From positions 1 through 38,702 of the forward strand of contig JAISTR010000046.1 in NCBI GenBank assembly GCA_031272515.1: a DNA stretch of 38,702 nt. The letters are read 5' to 3'. Every line of letters begins with the position of its first letter. The first letter of the stretch is position 1. The position numbers were made by a program, and so were the translations under genes. Positions 32,118 through 38,702 of the stretch are shown here, piece after piece. Below the pieces are notes generated by a model. That model was not told the origin of the DNA and searched no databases. It was given only the letters and a program-made list of their open reading frames with translations. Origin of the DNA: Erysipelotrichaceae bacterium. Its GTDB lineage: Bacteria > Bacillota_I > Bacilli_A > Erysipelotrichales > Erysipelotrichaceae.

Positions 32118-33064
32118 GTTTTTTGAAACTGAAAAAATTGATTGAAGAAGCGAAACAAATCAGCCTGTTTGCCCACGCGCGTCCGGACGGGGACGCGCTG
32201 GGCAGCCAGTTCGGCCTGGCCGGTTATCTGAGAAGCAGGTATCCGGACAAGCCGGTTTTTATCTGCGGCAGCGACGGTCTGCGCTATGGGGATTTCTTTC
32301 CTTTAAAGACTCCCGTATCGTCAGAGGATATTCGTGCTTCCCTGGCGATTGTTTTGGATACCCCCAGCGTGAAACGGGTGGAAGACCAGCGGTTTTTATC
32401 CGCCAGTAAGATTGTGCGCATCGATCATCATCCCGGTGGGGAGGACTTCGCTATCCTTGACATCGAGGATGTGACTGCCTCCAGTACCTCTGAACTGGTT
32501 GCCGGTATTCTTTACAAATGGGATTCAACGCCTTTAGATAAGGAGATAGCGGCCTATTTTTACTTCGGCCTGCTCTTTGACACCCTGTGTCTTTCAATCC
32601 CCAGTGTCAGTGAAAAAACCATGGCCATTGCGGCCTGGCTTGCCAAAAGCGGGATGTCGGTGTCGGATGTAAACCAGGCTTATACGCAAGTGCCGCTTTC
32701 GCTCTTTGAAGCGGTCAGCGCCCTGCGCAGCAAGCTGGTCTATGATCAGCGTGGCTTGGGCTATGTGGTTTTAACCAATGATTTCTATCAAAGCTACGGG
32801 GTGGATATACAGGCCATCAAGGAGCAGGTGCATGTACTGGGCGAAATCCGGGAACTGAAATTCTGGGCGCTGTTTTTACAAGATGAAAACAACCCGCAAG
32901 AGTACAGCGGTTCGCTGCGCGCGCGCAAAACGCCGATTCGCGCGCTTGCGCAAAAATATGGCGGCGGCGGCCACGAACTGGCCTGCGGCATCAGCCATTT
33001 GACCCTAAAGCGGCTCAATGAGCTGATTGAAGAGCTGGCGCTATTGGCAGCCCAAAGTGAATGA
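32114..33064 (+). CDS. DHH/DHHA1 phosphoesterase (NrnA-type oligoribonuclease/pAp phosphatase)
   Basis: 316 residues, the size of B. subtilis NrnA. Motifs of the DHH superfamily: RPDGDALGS, LDTPS, RIDHHP, and the DHHA1 substrate motif YGGGGHELACGI. NrnA degrades nanoRNAs and 3'-phosphoadenosine 5'-phosphate; related enzymes hydrolyse cyclic di-AMP linear products. One point differs from the usual pattern: the third metal motif DTGxF reads FDTLCL. It starts in the ackA stop codon. Confidence 0.87.
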   Translation: MSFLKLKKLIEEAKQISLFAHARPDGDALGSQFGLAGYLRSRYPDKPVFICGSDGLRYGDFFPLKTPVSSEDIRASLAIVLDTPSVKRVEDQRFLSASKIVRIDHHPGGEDFAILDIEDVTASSTSELVAGILYKWDSTPLDKEIAAYFYFGLLFDTLCLSIPSVSEKTMAIAAWLAKSGMSVSDVNQAYTQVPLSLFEAVSALRSKLVYDQRGLGYVVLTNDFYQSYGVDIQAIKEQVHVLGEIRELKFWALFLQDENNPQEYSGSLRARKTPIRALAQKYGGGGHELACGISHLTLKRLNELIEELALLAAQSE

Positions 33065-33077
33065 TCAGCAAACAATC

Positions 33078-33101
33078 AAAGCGGAATCCTCTGCTTTTTT
33101 T
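33078..33101 (+). terminator. Terminator of the smc-ackA operon
   Basis: AAAGCGGA (33078-33085), loop ATCC, TCTGCTTT (33090-33097), with one G-U pair, then TTTT. It lies 13 nt after the stop. Confidence 0.75.
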
Positions 33102-33203
33102 GTTGACAGAGAGTCTTGATAACAAGAACAAAAAATCAGACATTTCGCGATAACCTCCCCACAATCCGGGTCAATTCAGTTATTTTCATAAGCTTTTCAA
33201 AAA

Positions 33204-33217
33204 TGTAAACGGTTTCT
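33204..33217 (+). promoter_or_regulatory. cre-like CcpA operator upstream of aldA
   Basis: TGTAAACGGTTTCT fits the cre consensus TGWAANCGNTNWCA in all positions but the last. It lies between the -35 and -10 regions of the aldA promoter, where CcpA would repress. No CcpA gene is in the window. Confidence 0.6.
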
Positions 33218-33218
33218 G

Positions 33219-33227
33219 TGCTATGAT
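33219..33227 (+). promoter_or_regulatory. Promoter of aldA
   Basis: Extended -10 TGC-TATGAT (33219-33227) with no good -35 at the usual distance. It starts transcription near 33234 with a leader of about 35 nt holding AGGAGGAAGG; that site is about 13 nt from the ATG at its core, longer than usual. Confidence 0.6.
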
Positions 33228-33269
33228 TTAGGTAATTCAGGAAACTGAAAAGGAGGAAGGTTTATCATT

Positions 33270-34703
33270 ATGGAAACGTTGCACCAGTTTATCAATGGGG
33301 AATTGGTGGATTCTCCCTCCGGAGAATGGATTGAAGTAGAAAATCCGTATACCGGAAAGATTATTTCCCGTGTTCCCAAAGGCGACGAGCGCGATGCAGA
33401 TGCTGCTTTGCAAGCGGCGAAAGCAGCGCAGGATGCCTGGGCGGCCCAAACGGTCTCTTCGCGGGCTGTCTATCTGAAAAAGATGGCGGAACTGATCCGC
33501 TCCAAGCGGGTACAGCTGGCTACCATCCTGGCTCACGAACAAGCGAAAATCATGCCGCTGGCCCAAGTTGAAATCGACTTTACCGCTGACTACTTTGATT
33601 ATTATGCCGGCTGGGCCCGGATTTATGAAGGCGAAATCATCAACAGTGACCGCCCCAATGAAGACATGTTCTTATTCCGCAAACCGATCGGTGTTGTCGT
33701 CGGTATCTGCCCCTGGAACTTCCCGTTCTTCGTCATGGCCAGAAAAGTGGCCCCGGCTCTGTTAACGGGTTGCACGATTGTGCTCAAGCCCTCCAGCCTG
33801 ACCCCGAACACCACCCTGGAATTTGCGAAGATGGTTGCGAAACTCGATTTGCCCAAGGGCGTCGTGAACTTTGTGACCGGCAGCGGCTCGAAGCTGGGCG
33901 ATGCGCTTGTGAAGCACCCGCTGTCCGATATGGTCTCTCTGACCGGCTCGGTTGAGGCGGGACAGGCGATCATCCGCAACTCCGCGGACAAGGTCATGAA
34001 GGTCTCCTTGGAGCTGGGCGGCAAAGCCCCGGCCATCATCTTCCCGGATGCCGATATGGATATCGCCATCAAGGGTCTGGTGGACTCCCGCGTCATCTTC
34101 TCCGGCCAGGTCTGCAACTGTGCCGAACGGGCTTATGTCCATGAGAGCATCTTCGATGAATTTGTCGACAAGTTTGTCAAGGCGATGAAGAAGGTCACCT
34201 ATGGTGATCCGCTGGCGGATCCTGCCCCCAATATGTCTTCGCAAATTGACAAGAACCAATTGCAAAAGATCTCCGAAATGGTGGACCGTGCGGTTGCGGA
34301 AGGCGCGAAAGTGCTCTGCGGTGGCAAGGCTGCCGATACCGAAACCGGCTACTTCTATGAACCGACTGTCCTGGTTGGAGCGAAGCAGTCCTCGGAAATC
34401 GTACAGAAGGAAATCTTCGGTCCGGCCATCCCGATTCTGCCCTTCAAGGACTATGATGAAGCGATTGCTTTGGCCAATGACTGCGAATACGGGCTGACCT
34501 CCTCGGTCTTCTCCACCAACATCAATACCTGCCTCAAGGCCATCAAGGACCTGAAGTTCGGGGAAACCTACATCAACCGCGAACACTTCGAAGGCATGCA
34601 AGGCTTCCACGCCGGCTGGCGCAAGAGCGGCATCGGCGGAGCGGATGGCAAGCATGGCTTGATGGAATACCTGGCGACCCAAGTTGCCTACATTCAGTTC
34701 TAG
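33270..34703 (+). CDS. aldA: Lactaldehyde/glycolaldehyde dehydrogenase (AldA)
   Basis: 477 residues, close to E. coli AldA (479). NAD-dependent oxidation of L-lactaldehyde to L-lactate, also glycolaldehyde. Aldehyde dehydrogenase signatures are present: CPWNFPFF, TGCTIVLKPS, the general-base Glu in LELGGKAP, and the catalytic Cys in SGQVCNCAERAYV. The C-terminal NREHFEGMQGFHAGWRKSG stretch is the diagnostic AldA sequence. No sugar genes adjoin, but the cre-like site upstream and larA downstream fit a role in fucose or rhamnose by-product metabolism. Confidence 0.9.
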   Translation: METLHQFINGELVDSPSGEWIEVENPYTGKIISRVPKGDERDADAALQAAKAAQDAWAAQTVSSRAVYLKKMAELIRSKRVQLATILAHEQAKIMPLAQVEIDFTADYFDYYAGWARIYEGEIINSDRPNEDMFLFRKPIGVVVGICPWNFPFFVMARKVAPALLTGCTIVLKPSSLTPNTTLEFAKMVAKLDLPKGVVNFVTGSGSKLGDALVKHPLSDMVSLTGSVEAGQAIIRNSADKVMKVSLELGGKAPAIIFPDADMDIAIKGLVDSRVIFSGQVCNCAERAYVHESIFDEFVDKFVKAMKKVTYGDPLADPAPNMSSQIDKNQLQKISEMVDRAVAEGAKVLCGGKAADTETGYFYEPTVLVGAKQSSEIVQKEIFGPAIPILPFKDYDEAIALANDCEYGLTSSVFSTNINTCLKAIKDLKFGETYINREHFEGMQGFHAGWRKSGIGGADGKHGLMEYLATQVAYIQF

Positions 34704-34732
34704 GCAAAACCGTTTATAAAACCGTGATACAG

Positions 34733-34762
34733 GAAAACCAGAATCTGATTTCTGGTTTTCTT
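34733..34762 (+). terminator. Terminator between aldA and larA
   Basis: 11-bp stem GAAAACCAGAA (34733-34743) with TTCTGGTTTTC (34750-34760), then TT. The larA ATG is 22 nt later, so larA may depend on read-through. Confidence 0.65.
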
Positions 34763-34784
34763 GAATTCACATAAGGAGAACGCT

Positions 34785-36080
34785 ATGATTCTTACATTTC
34801 CCTACGATACCACCTACCTGAAGCTGGAGGTGGAAGAGAGCCTGGTAAAAGCGGTACTGACCCCGCCGATTCATGACTATGAGGTCAAAAAAAGCGAAAG
34901 CGAACTTGTCAGTGAGGCTTTATTGCATCCAATTGGGTCTCCCTCATTGATGGAGTTGGCCAGGGGCAAAGAGCACATCCTGATTATCACCAGTGACCAC
35001 ACCCGCCCGGTGCCCTCACAAATCACCCTGCCCTTACTGCTCAAGGAGATCCGTTCAACGGCTCCCAAGGCACAGGTCAAGATTCTGATTGCGACCGGCA
35101 TGCACAGGCCGATGAGCGAAGCGGAGATGATTGCCCGTTTTGGCAAGAATATCGTCAAAAAGGAAGAGCTGATCAACCACATCAGCCGCAACAGCGACGA
35201 GATGGTCTATAAGGGCATGCTGCCCTCAGGGGCAGCCTTATACCTCAACCAGCTGGTGGATTGGGCGGATCTGACGATTGCGGAAGGCTTTATTGAACCG
35301 CATTTCTTTGCCGGCTATTCCGGCGGGCGCAAGGCGGTACTGCCCGGGATTGCCAGTGAGCAGACCGTGCGGGAAAACCACTGTTCGGCCTTTATCCGTG
35401 ATCCCCAGGCGATTGCCGGCTCACTGGAGGAAAATCCCCTGCACAAGGATATGCTGGTAGCGGCGAAAGCCGCTAAGCTGGCTTTTATCCTGAACGTGGT
35501 ACTCGACAGTGAGAAAAAGATTGTGGCCGCCTTTGCGGGTGACAGTGAAAAAGCGCACAGCGCCGGCTGCACCTTTTTACAAAAGCTGGCGTGGGTGAAG
35601 AAAACCCCGGCGGATATCATCATCAGCACCAACGGCGGTGCACCGCTGGACCAAAACCTCTACCAGGCGGTCAAGGGAATGACAGCGGCGGAGCTTTGTG
35701 CCAGACAAGACAGCGTCATCATTATGATTGCCTCCTGCGTGGATGGCCATGGCAGTGAAGGCTTCTATCAGTATTTCAAGAAGGCAAAATCACCAGCCGA
35801 TGTGCTGGCAAAAATCGAGGCAACCAAGCAAAGCGATACCGTTACGGATCAGTGGGAGGCGCAGATCCTCGCCCGCATTCTGGTGAAAAATCCGGTAATC
35901 CTGGTAGGGGATCCCAAGATTAAAGCGATCTGTGAGGACATGTTTATGCAATATGCCCCCACCCTGGATGAAGCTTTAGCGCTGGCCCGCAGCATGACTC
36001 GTCAACAGGCCACCATCACCGCCATCCCGGATGGCGTTTCGGTGATTGTTACGGATACCATCCGTCTGCTTCCAAAATGA
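34785..36080 (+). CDS. larA: LarA-family nickel-pincer racemase, probable lactate racemase
   Basis: 431 residues, about the length of L. plantarum LarA (424). LarA interconverts L- and D-lactate using a nickel-pincer nucleotide. The cofactor and catalytic residues are present: DHTRPVP near 71-77, His107 in ATGMHRP, His173 and Lys183 in the EPHFFAGYSGGRK stretch (the covalent Lys), and His199 in RENHC. Positions match L. plantarum His108, His174, Lys184 and His200. The family includes racemases and epimerases of other hydroxyacids, so substrate is inferred. LarB, LarC and LarE, needed to make the cofactor, are not in this window. Start is the ATG after AAGGAG at 34785. Confidence 0.88.
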   Translation: MILTFPYDTTYLKLEVEESLVKAVLTPPIHDYEVKKSESELVSEALLHPIGSPSLMELARGKEHILIITSDHTRPVPSQITLPLLLKEIRSTAPKAQVKILIATGMHRPMSEAEMIARFGKNIVKKEELINHISRNSDEMVYKGMLPSGAALYLNQLVDWADLTIAEGFIEPHFFAGYSGGRKAVLPGIASEQTVRENHCSAFIRDPQAIAGSLEENPLHKDMLVAAKAAKLAFILNVVLDSEKKIVAAFAGDSEKAHSAGCTFLQKLAWVKKTPADIIISTNGGAPLDQNLYQAVKGMTAAELCARQDSVIIMIASCVDGHGSEGFYQYFKKAKSPADVLAKIEATKQSDTVTDQWEAQILARILVKNPVILVGDPKIKAICEDMFMQYAPTLDEALALARSMTRQQATITAIPDGVSVIVTDTIRLLPK

Positions 36081-36570
36081 AGCTGCCAAGATAAAGGATT
36101 TCATAAAAGAAACACCAGGGCCAAAACCGGTCCAGGGCATAGGCAATGATACAAAGAATCGTAATCAGAGAAAAGGCGGAGCAGAAGTTCCGCTTTTTTG
36201 CCTTCAGGTGATAGAGAAGATATAAGAAAAGGATGGCCAATGTGAGCAGAAACGAGGCATAGATATGGATTGTGGTTTTGGGGTTGTCCAGACGGGTAGC
36301 CGGGCAGAGGGCCATCACAACAAGACAGCCGGATACAAACAGGGTCACCAGTTTAAAAAGCAGACTTTTATAGCGGTTGGCAATTGCCCCCAGATAAAAG
36401 ACCAGCATTGCTGCATAGAAAAGACTCAGAACCAGAAACAGTTGCTGGGACCAGGTCTTACTTCCAATGGAGACAGAAATCATCTTGTCAGGCCGCCAGC
36501 CATTGATAATCACAATGATGACCAGGGCAGAAACATAAAGCAGGGTGCTGATCCGATACAGTTTTTTCAT
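36049..36570 (-). CDS. Uncharacterised membrane protein, paralogue A
   Basis: 173 residues, mostly hydrophobic, about six spans, no motif I recognise. It is a diverged copy of the next gene: both begin K-x-LYR-x(2)-x-L, contain a G[WY]xPx(2)[MT]IS motif in the first loop, a charged KxFKS/RYKS turn, a P-x-T/D-x(2)-L/A-x(1)N loop near residue 95, and an aromatic-rich C-terminus. Its 3' end overlaps larA by 32 nt on the opposite strand. No ribosome binding site; -10 TATGAT ends 6 nt before the ATG, so probably leaderless. Confidence 0.75.
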   Translation of the reverse strand: MKKLYRISTLLYVSALVIIVIINGWRPDKMISVSIGSKTWSQQLFLVLSLFYAAMLVFYLGAIANRYKSLLFKLVTLFVSGCLVVMALCPATRLDNPKTTIHIYASFLLTLAILFLYLLYHLKAKKRNFCSAFSLITILCIIAYALDRFWPWCFFYEILYLGSFILEADGWYP

Positions 36571-36576
36571 GGTTTA

Positions 36577-36582
36577 ATCATA
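36577..36582 (-). promoter_or_regulatory. -10 of a probable leaderless promoter
   Basis: On the minus strand TATGAT (36582-36577), TAAACC, then ATG at 36570. At 17 nt upstream lies TTGTGT, a partial -35. Confidence 0.55.
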
Positions 36583-36631
36583 GAAAGAAACCGGTCAAAA
36601 CACAAATTTGCCGGGAAATATGGGAAGCTGG

Positions 36632-37162
36632 TCAAAACCGGTTGAGCCAGCGATCCACCTCGTAAAAGAAACTGGTCATATAGAAACTCTCAAACCAGTA
36701 GATATAAGGGCGAAAGAAACCAACCAATAAAGCCAGAATACAGAGTACACTCACCAGCACAAAAGGGGAGAAGTACCAGCTGTGGTACTTTGACAGAACT
36801 GCGTAAAGCGCAAAGAGAGCCAGCAGGGAAAACATCAAGGTCCAGGCAAAGAAGAGATGCACTTTGGTGTTGAGTGCGGCTTTGTCGGTATGGGGAAAAA
36901 GCGCGACCATCGCCAAGCAAAGTCCTGGCACTAGCGAAGCGAGTACAAACAGTTTGGACTTGAACTTCTTTGCAATCAAAGCAAGGGAGACACTAAGCAC
37001 CAGCGCAAAGGGAAGGGTCGCTATGCGGAAAATCCAAATCGTGGTGAAAGTATCGCCGATGATCATCGAGATAGTCCGGGCGGGATTGTAGCCGTTTAGA
37101 AGTACACAGACAAACCCGCCCAAAAGAAACCACAGACAGGTCAGCCGATAGAGAGTTTTCAT
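36632..37162 (-). CDS. Uncharacterised membrane protein, paralogue B
   Basis: 176 residues with about six spans (near 7-25, 42-62, 70-90, 103-124, 130-150 and a final aromatic segment). It is related to the gene downstream at 36049-36570; the shared loop GYNPARTISMIIGD (GWRPDKMISVSIG in the copy) sits after the first span. The family is unknown to me, though the overall look is of a small DUF-type integral membrane protein. It is upstream of the other copy by 61 nt. -10 TATGAT ends 6 nt before the ATG; no Shine-Dalgarno. Confidence 0.75.
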   Translation of the reverse strand: MKTLYRLTCLWFLLGGFVCVLLNGYNPARTISMIIGDTFTTIWIFRIATLPFALVLSVSLALIAKKFKSKLFVLASLVPGLCLAMVALFPHTDKAALNTKVHLFFAWTLMFSLLALFALYAVLSKYHSWYFSPFVLVSVLCILALLVGFFRPYIYWFESFYMTSFFYEVDRWLNRF

Positions 37163-37168
37163 AATTTC

Positions 37169-37174
37169 ATCATA
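37169..37174 (-). promoter_or_regulatory. -10 of a probable leaderless promoter
   Basis: On the minus strand TATGAT (37174-37169), GAAATT, then ATG at 37162. No clear -35 and no ribosome binding site. Confidence 0.5.
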
Positions 37175-37195
37175 TACGAAAACAACGAAAAATAG

Positions 37196-37201
37196 TATAG
37201 T
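37196..37201 (+). promoter_or_regulatory. -10 of the beta-lactamase-like gene
   Basis: TATAGT (37196-37201), 19 nt before the ATG at 37221, with AGAGG between. The -35 is not convincing. The promoter is back to back with the one at 37169. Confidence 0.4.
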
Positions 37202-37220
37202 GTTTACAGAAGAGGTACTT

Positions 37221-38384
37221 ATGTATTCGAATCAAACGTACGGGGATAACACAGCTTTCCAGGCCCTTGCCCTTGCGGGCAAGCGCCGTGAATACGGGGA
37301 CATCAACCTGAGCCAGCGCATGCAGATCGCCCAGGTCCCCACCCTGAGCATCGGGGTGATGAAGAACTATCAGACCATCTTTACCACCATCATCGGGGAC
37401 CGCAGCGAAAATGCCAATGAATCACTGGCGGTGACCGGCAGTTTTGACTTTGATTTCGGGGGCAATGATATCTATCAGGTGGCTTCTATTTCCAAGCCGG
37501 TTTTTATGGCGGCAGTGCTGCGGATTGTGCAGGCAGGCAAGATTGCCCTGGATGATGATGTCTCTGCCTATTTTCCCCAGGGTTTTGCCCTGGAATATGA
37601 GGGTGACTATGTACCAATTACCCTCCGGCAGCTTTTAAGTCATACTTCCGGCAGCAATCTGCCCGGCTTTGAAGGCTATAAACCAAACGAGCAGCTGCCC
37701 ACCATCGCCCAGATTCTAAAAGGCGAGCCGCCAAGCCATGATGAAGCCTTGACTTTAATACATAAGCCTGGTACGCAGGTCAGTTATTCAGGCGGTGGCT
37801 ATCTTTTGGCGCAGGCAGTCATCACCAAATTATTGGATCAAAACTTCACCAACATCATGCAAGAGTGGATCCTAAAGCCCTGTGAGATGAAAGACAGCTT
37901 TTACGGAACCCAGATTCCCATTGAAAAACAAAACCGGTGCATCTTCGGTCACCGCAAAAATCCGCTGATGCTATTGGAAGGCGGCTATCAGCGCATGCCT
38001 GAGCTGGCGGCAGCCGGCTTATGGAGCACACCGGGCGACCTGATGAAATTTGGCCGGCAGATTACCAGGGCGCTGGCGGGAAATACGCAGTTGTTCAGTC
38101 AGGGCTTGATTGAATATGCGCTCTCACCGATTTTGCCCCAAACAAATGACAACTTTGCCATTAAAGAGCCCACCAACGTCATGGGCACCGGTTTCTTTTT
38201 GAACAAAGAATGGTTTTACCACAGCGGCAGCAATCCCGGCTATACCTGCGAGATGCGCTTTTCGCGCAAAGGCGGAAACGGTCTGGCGGTGCTTTGCAAT
38301 GGCGACCAGGCCCAGGATTTTCTCAAGGAGATTTTTCTGGTTCTGGATGATTTATTTGAGTGTAACAGCAGTGAATATCGCTGA
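37221..38384 (+). CDS. Serine beta-lactamase-like hydrolase (class C/AmpH or esterase type)
   Basis: 387 residues. Motif 1 SISK is at 89-92 (Ser89 nucleophile), the Tyr motif is in VSYSGGGY, and the HxG-type third motif in YHSGSNPGY. The protein has no signal peptide, so it looks cytoplasmic, unlike a resistance enzyme; such proteins are often esterases or D-amino-acid peptidases. The start is at the ATG after AGAGG; a GTG at 37200 in frame has no ribosome binding site. It is convergent with the surface-protein gene beyond the terminator. Confidence 0.85.
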   Translation: MYSNQTYGDNTAFQALALAGKRREYGDINLSQRMQIAQVPTLSIGVMKNYQTIFTTIIGDRSENANESLAVTGSFDFDFGGNDIYQVASISKPVFMAAVLRIVQAGKIALDDDVSAYFPQGFALEYEGDYVPITLRQLLSHTSGSNLPGFEGYKPNEQLPTIAQILKGEPPSHDEALTLIHKPGTQVSYSGGGYLLAQAVITKLLDQNFTNIMQEWILKPCEMKDSFYGTQIPIEKQNRCIFGHRKNPLMLLEGGYQRMPELAAAGLWSTPGDLMKFGRQITRALAGNTQLFSQGLIEYALSPILPQTNDNFAIKEPTNVMGTGFFLNKEWFYHSGSNPGYTCEMRFSRKGGNGLAVLCNGDQAQDFLKEIFLVLDDLFECNSSEYR

Positions 38385-38418
38385 ATTTTGGTATTTTGGC
38401 TATTAACCTCATAGTAAT

Positions 38419-38449
38419 AAAAAAGGCTCCTTGATCCGGAGCCTTTTTT
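38419..38449. terminator. Bidirectional terminator between convergent genes
   Basis: AAAAAAGGCTCC (38419-38430), loop TTGATCC, GGAGCCTTTTTT (38438-38449). Strong in both directions. Confidence 0.9.
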
Positions 38450-38453
38450 GATA

Positions 38454-38702
38454 TTATTCTTCGTTTCTGCGAGAGCGTTTTGCCAAGACCAGCAGGGCTG
38501 CGGCTGCTAAGCCAGCCGGGGCCAGATAGGTTGCTATCATGCTGGTAACACCGGTCGGAACAGCAGGGGCGGCAGCGGCCGCAGGAGTCGGGTTGGCAAC
38601 GGTGATTGTGAAGGTCGTGGCCATGGCTGTGATCAGCCAGTTGGACAAATCACCGGTGAAGGGTGTGGTCAGTGCTGTGGCTGGATTATAACCGGCTTCC
38701 AT
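38454..38702 (-). CDS. C-terminal end of a cell-surface protein with a sortase-like signal
   Basis: 82 residues seen; the gene continues beyond the window edge, and the Met at the edge may be internal. The C-terminus has the tripartite form of a sorting signal: PAVPTGV (VPTGV in place of LPxTG), a hydrophobic span of about 20 Ala/Leu residues, and a positive tail KRSRRNEE. An Ala/Pro-rich spacer precedes it. A sortase would cut at the motif and join the protein to the wall. No sortase gene is visible here. Confidence 0.7.
   Translation of the reverse strand: MEAGYNPATALTTPFTGDLSNWLITAMATTFTITVANPTPAAAAAPAVPTGVTSMIATYLAPAGLAAAALLVLAKRSRRNEE

Overview
This window looks like a chromosomal segment of a low-to-mid GC Bacillota, most plausibly from the Erysipelotrichia or a close neighbour. 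The case rests on typical Firmicutes operons (rpmG-secE-nusG, rpsB-tsf-pyrH-frr-uppS-cdsA-dxr-rseP, smc-ftsY-ylxM), strong AGGAGG ribosome binding sites, RNase J, a PASTA-repeat protein, LarA and a CcpA-type operator. The genus is not proven. I see no rRNA, tRNA, CRISPR array, IS element or phage gene.

Layout. 1-3.9 kb: an AT-rich partial gene, then rpmG, secE, nusG, a degenerate PurK-like ATP-grasp protein and purB. 4.1-6.5 kb: def and RNase J behind a promoter overlapped by competing hairpins. 6.6-14.1 kb: a long rpsB operon covering translation (S2, EF-Ts, RRF), UMP kinase, and envelope lipid and isoprenoid synthesis (UppS, CdsA, Dxr, RseP), then galE to 15.1 kb. 15.1-18.2 kb: two minus-strand membrane proteins (one a haemolysin III/PAQR protein) and an AT-rich two-gene island. 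18.2-26.4 kb: a cell-envelope region with a membrane-anchored protein plus a large secreted glucosaminidase on the plus strand, and, on the minus strand, a kinase-less PASTA protein, an amidohydrolase and an S66 LD-carboxypeptidase. 26.7-33.1 kb: smc, ftsY, ylxM, ackA and a DHH phosphoesterase. 33.2-36.1 kb: aldA (lactaldehyde dehydrogenase) under a cre-like operator, then larA (nickel-pincer lactate racemase family). 36.0-38.7 kb: two tandem paralogous membrane proteins, a serine beta-lactamase-like protein and the C-terminal end of a surface protein with a sortase-like signal.

Most notable points. (1) Ribosomal protein S2 is about twice normal length: its core is followed by an Arg-rich linker and about 170 residues of 11-residue LEA/synuclein-like repeats. 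(2) The PurK homologue next to purB appears to have lost both metal-binding acids and the ATP-loop motif, so it looks like a pseudo-enzyme. (3) Four separate genes (at 16892-, 18186+, 36570- and 37162-) have a -10 hexamer ending exactly 6 nt before the start codon and no Shine-Dalgarno, the geometry expected for leaderless mRNAs. (4) SMC is about 200 residues shorter than usual, with the loss in the coiled-coil arms. (5) aldA-larA could form a lactaldehyde to L-lactate to D-lactate route. All functional calls are from reading motifs by eye; no database search was possible.
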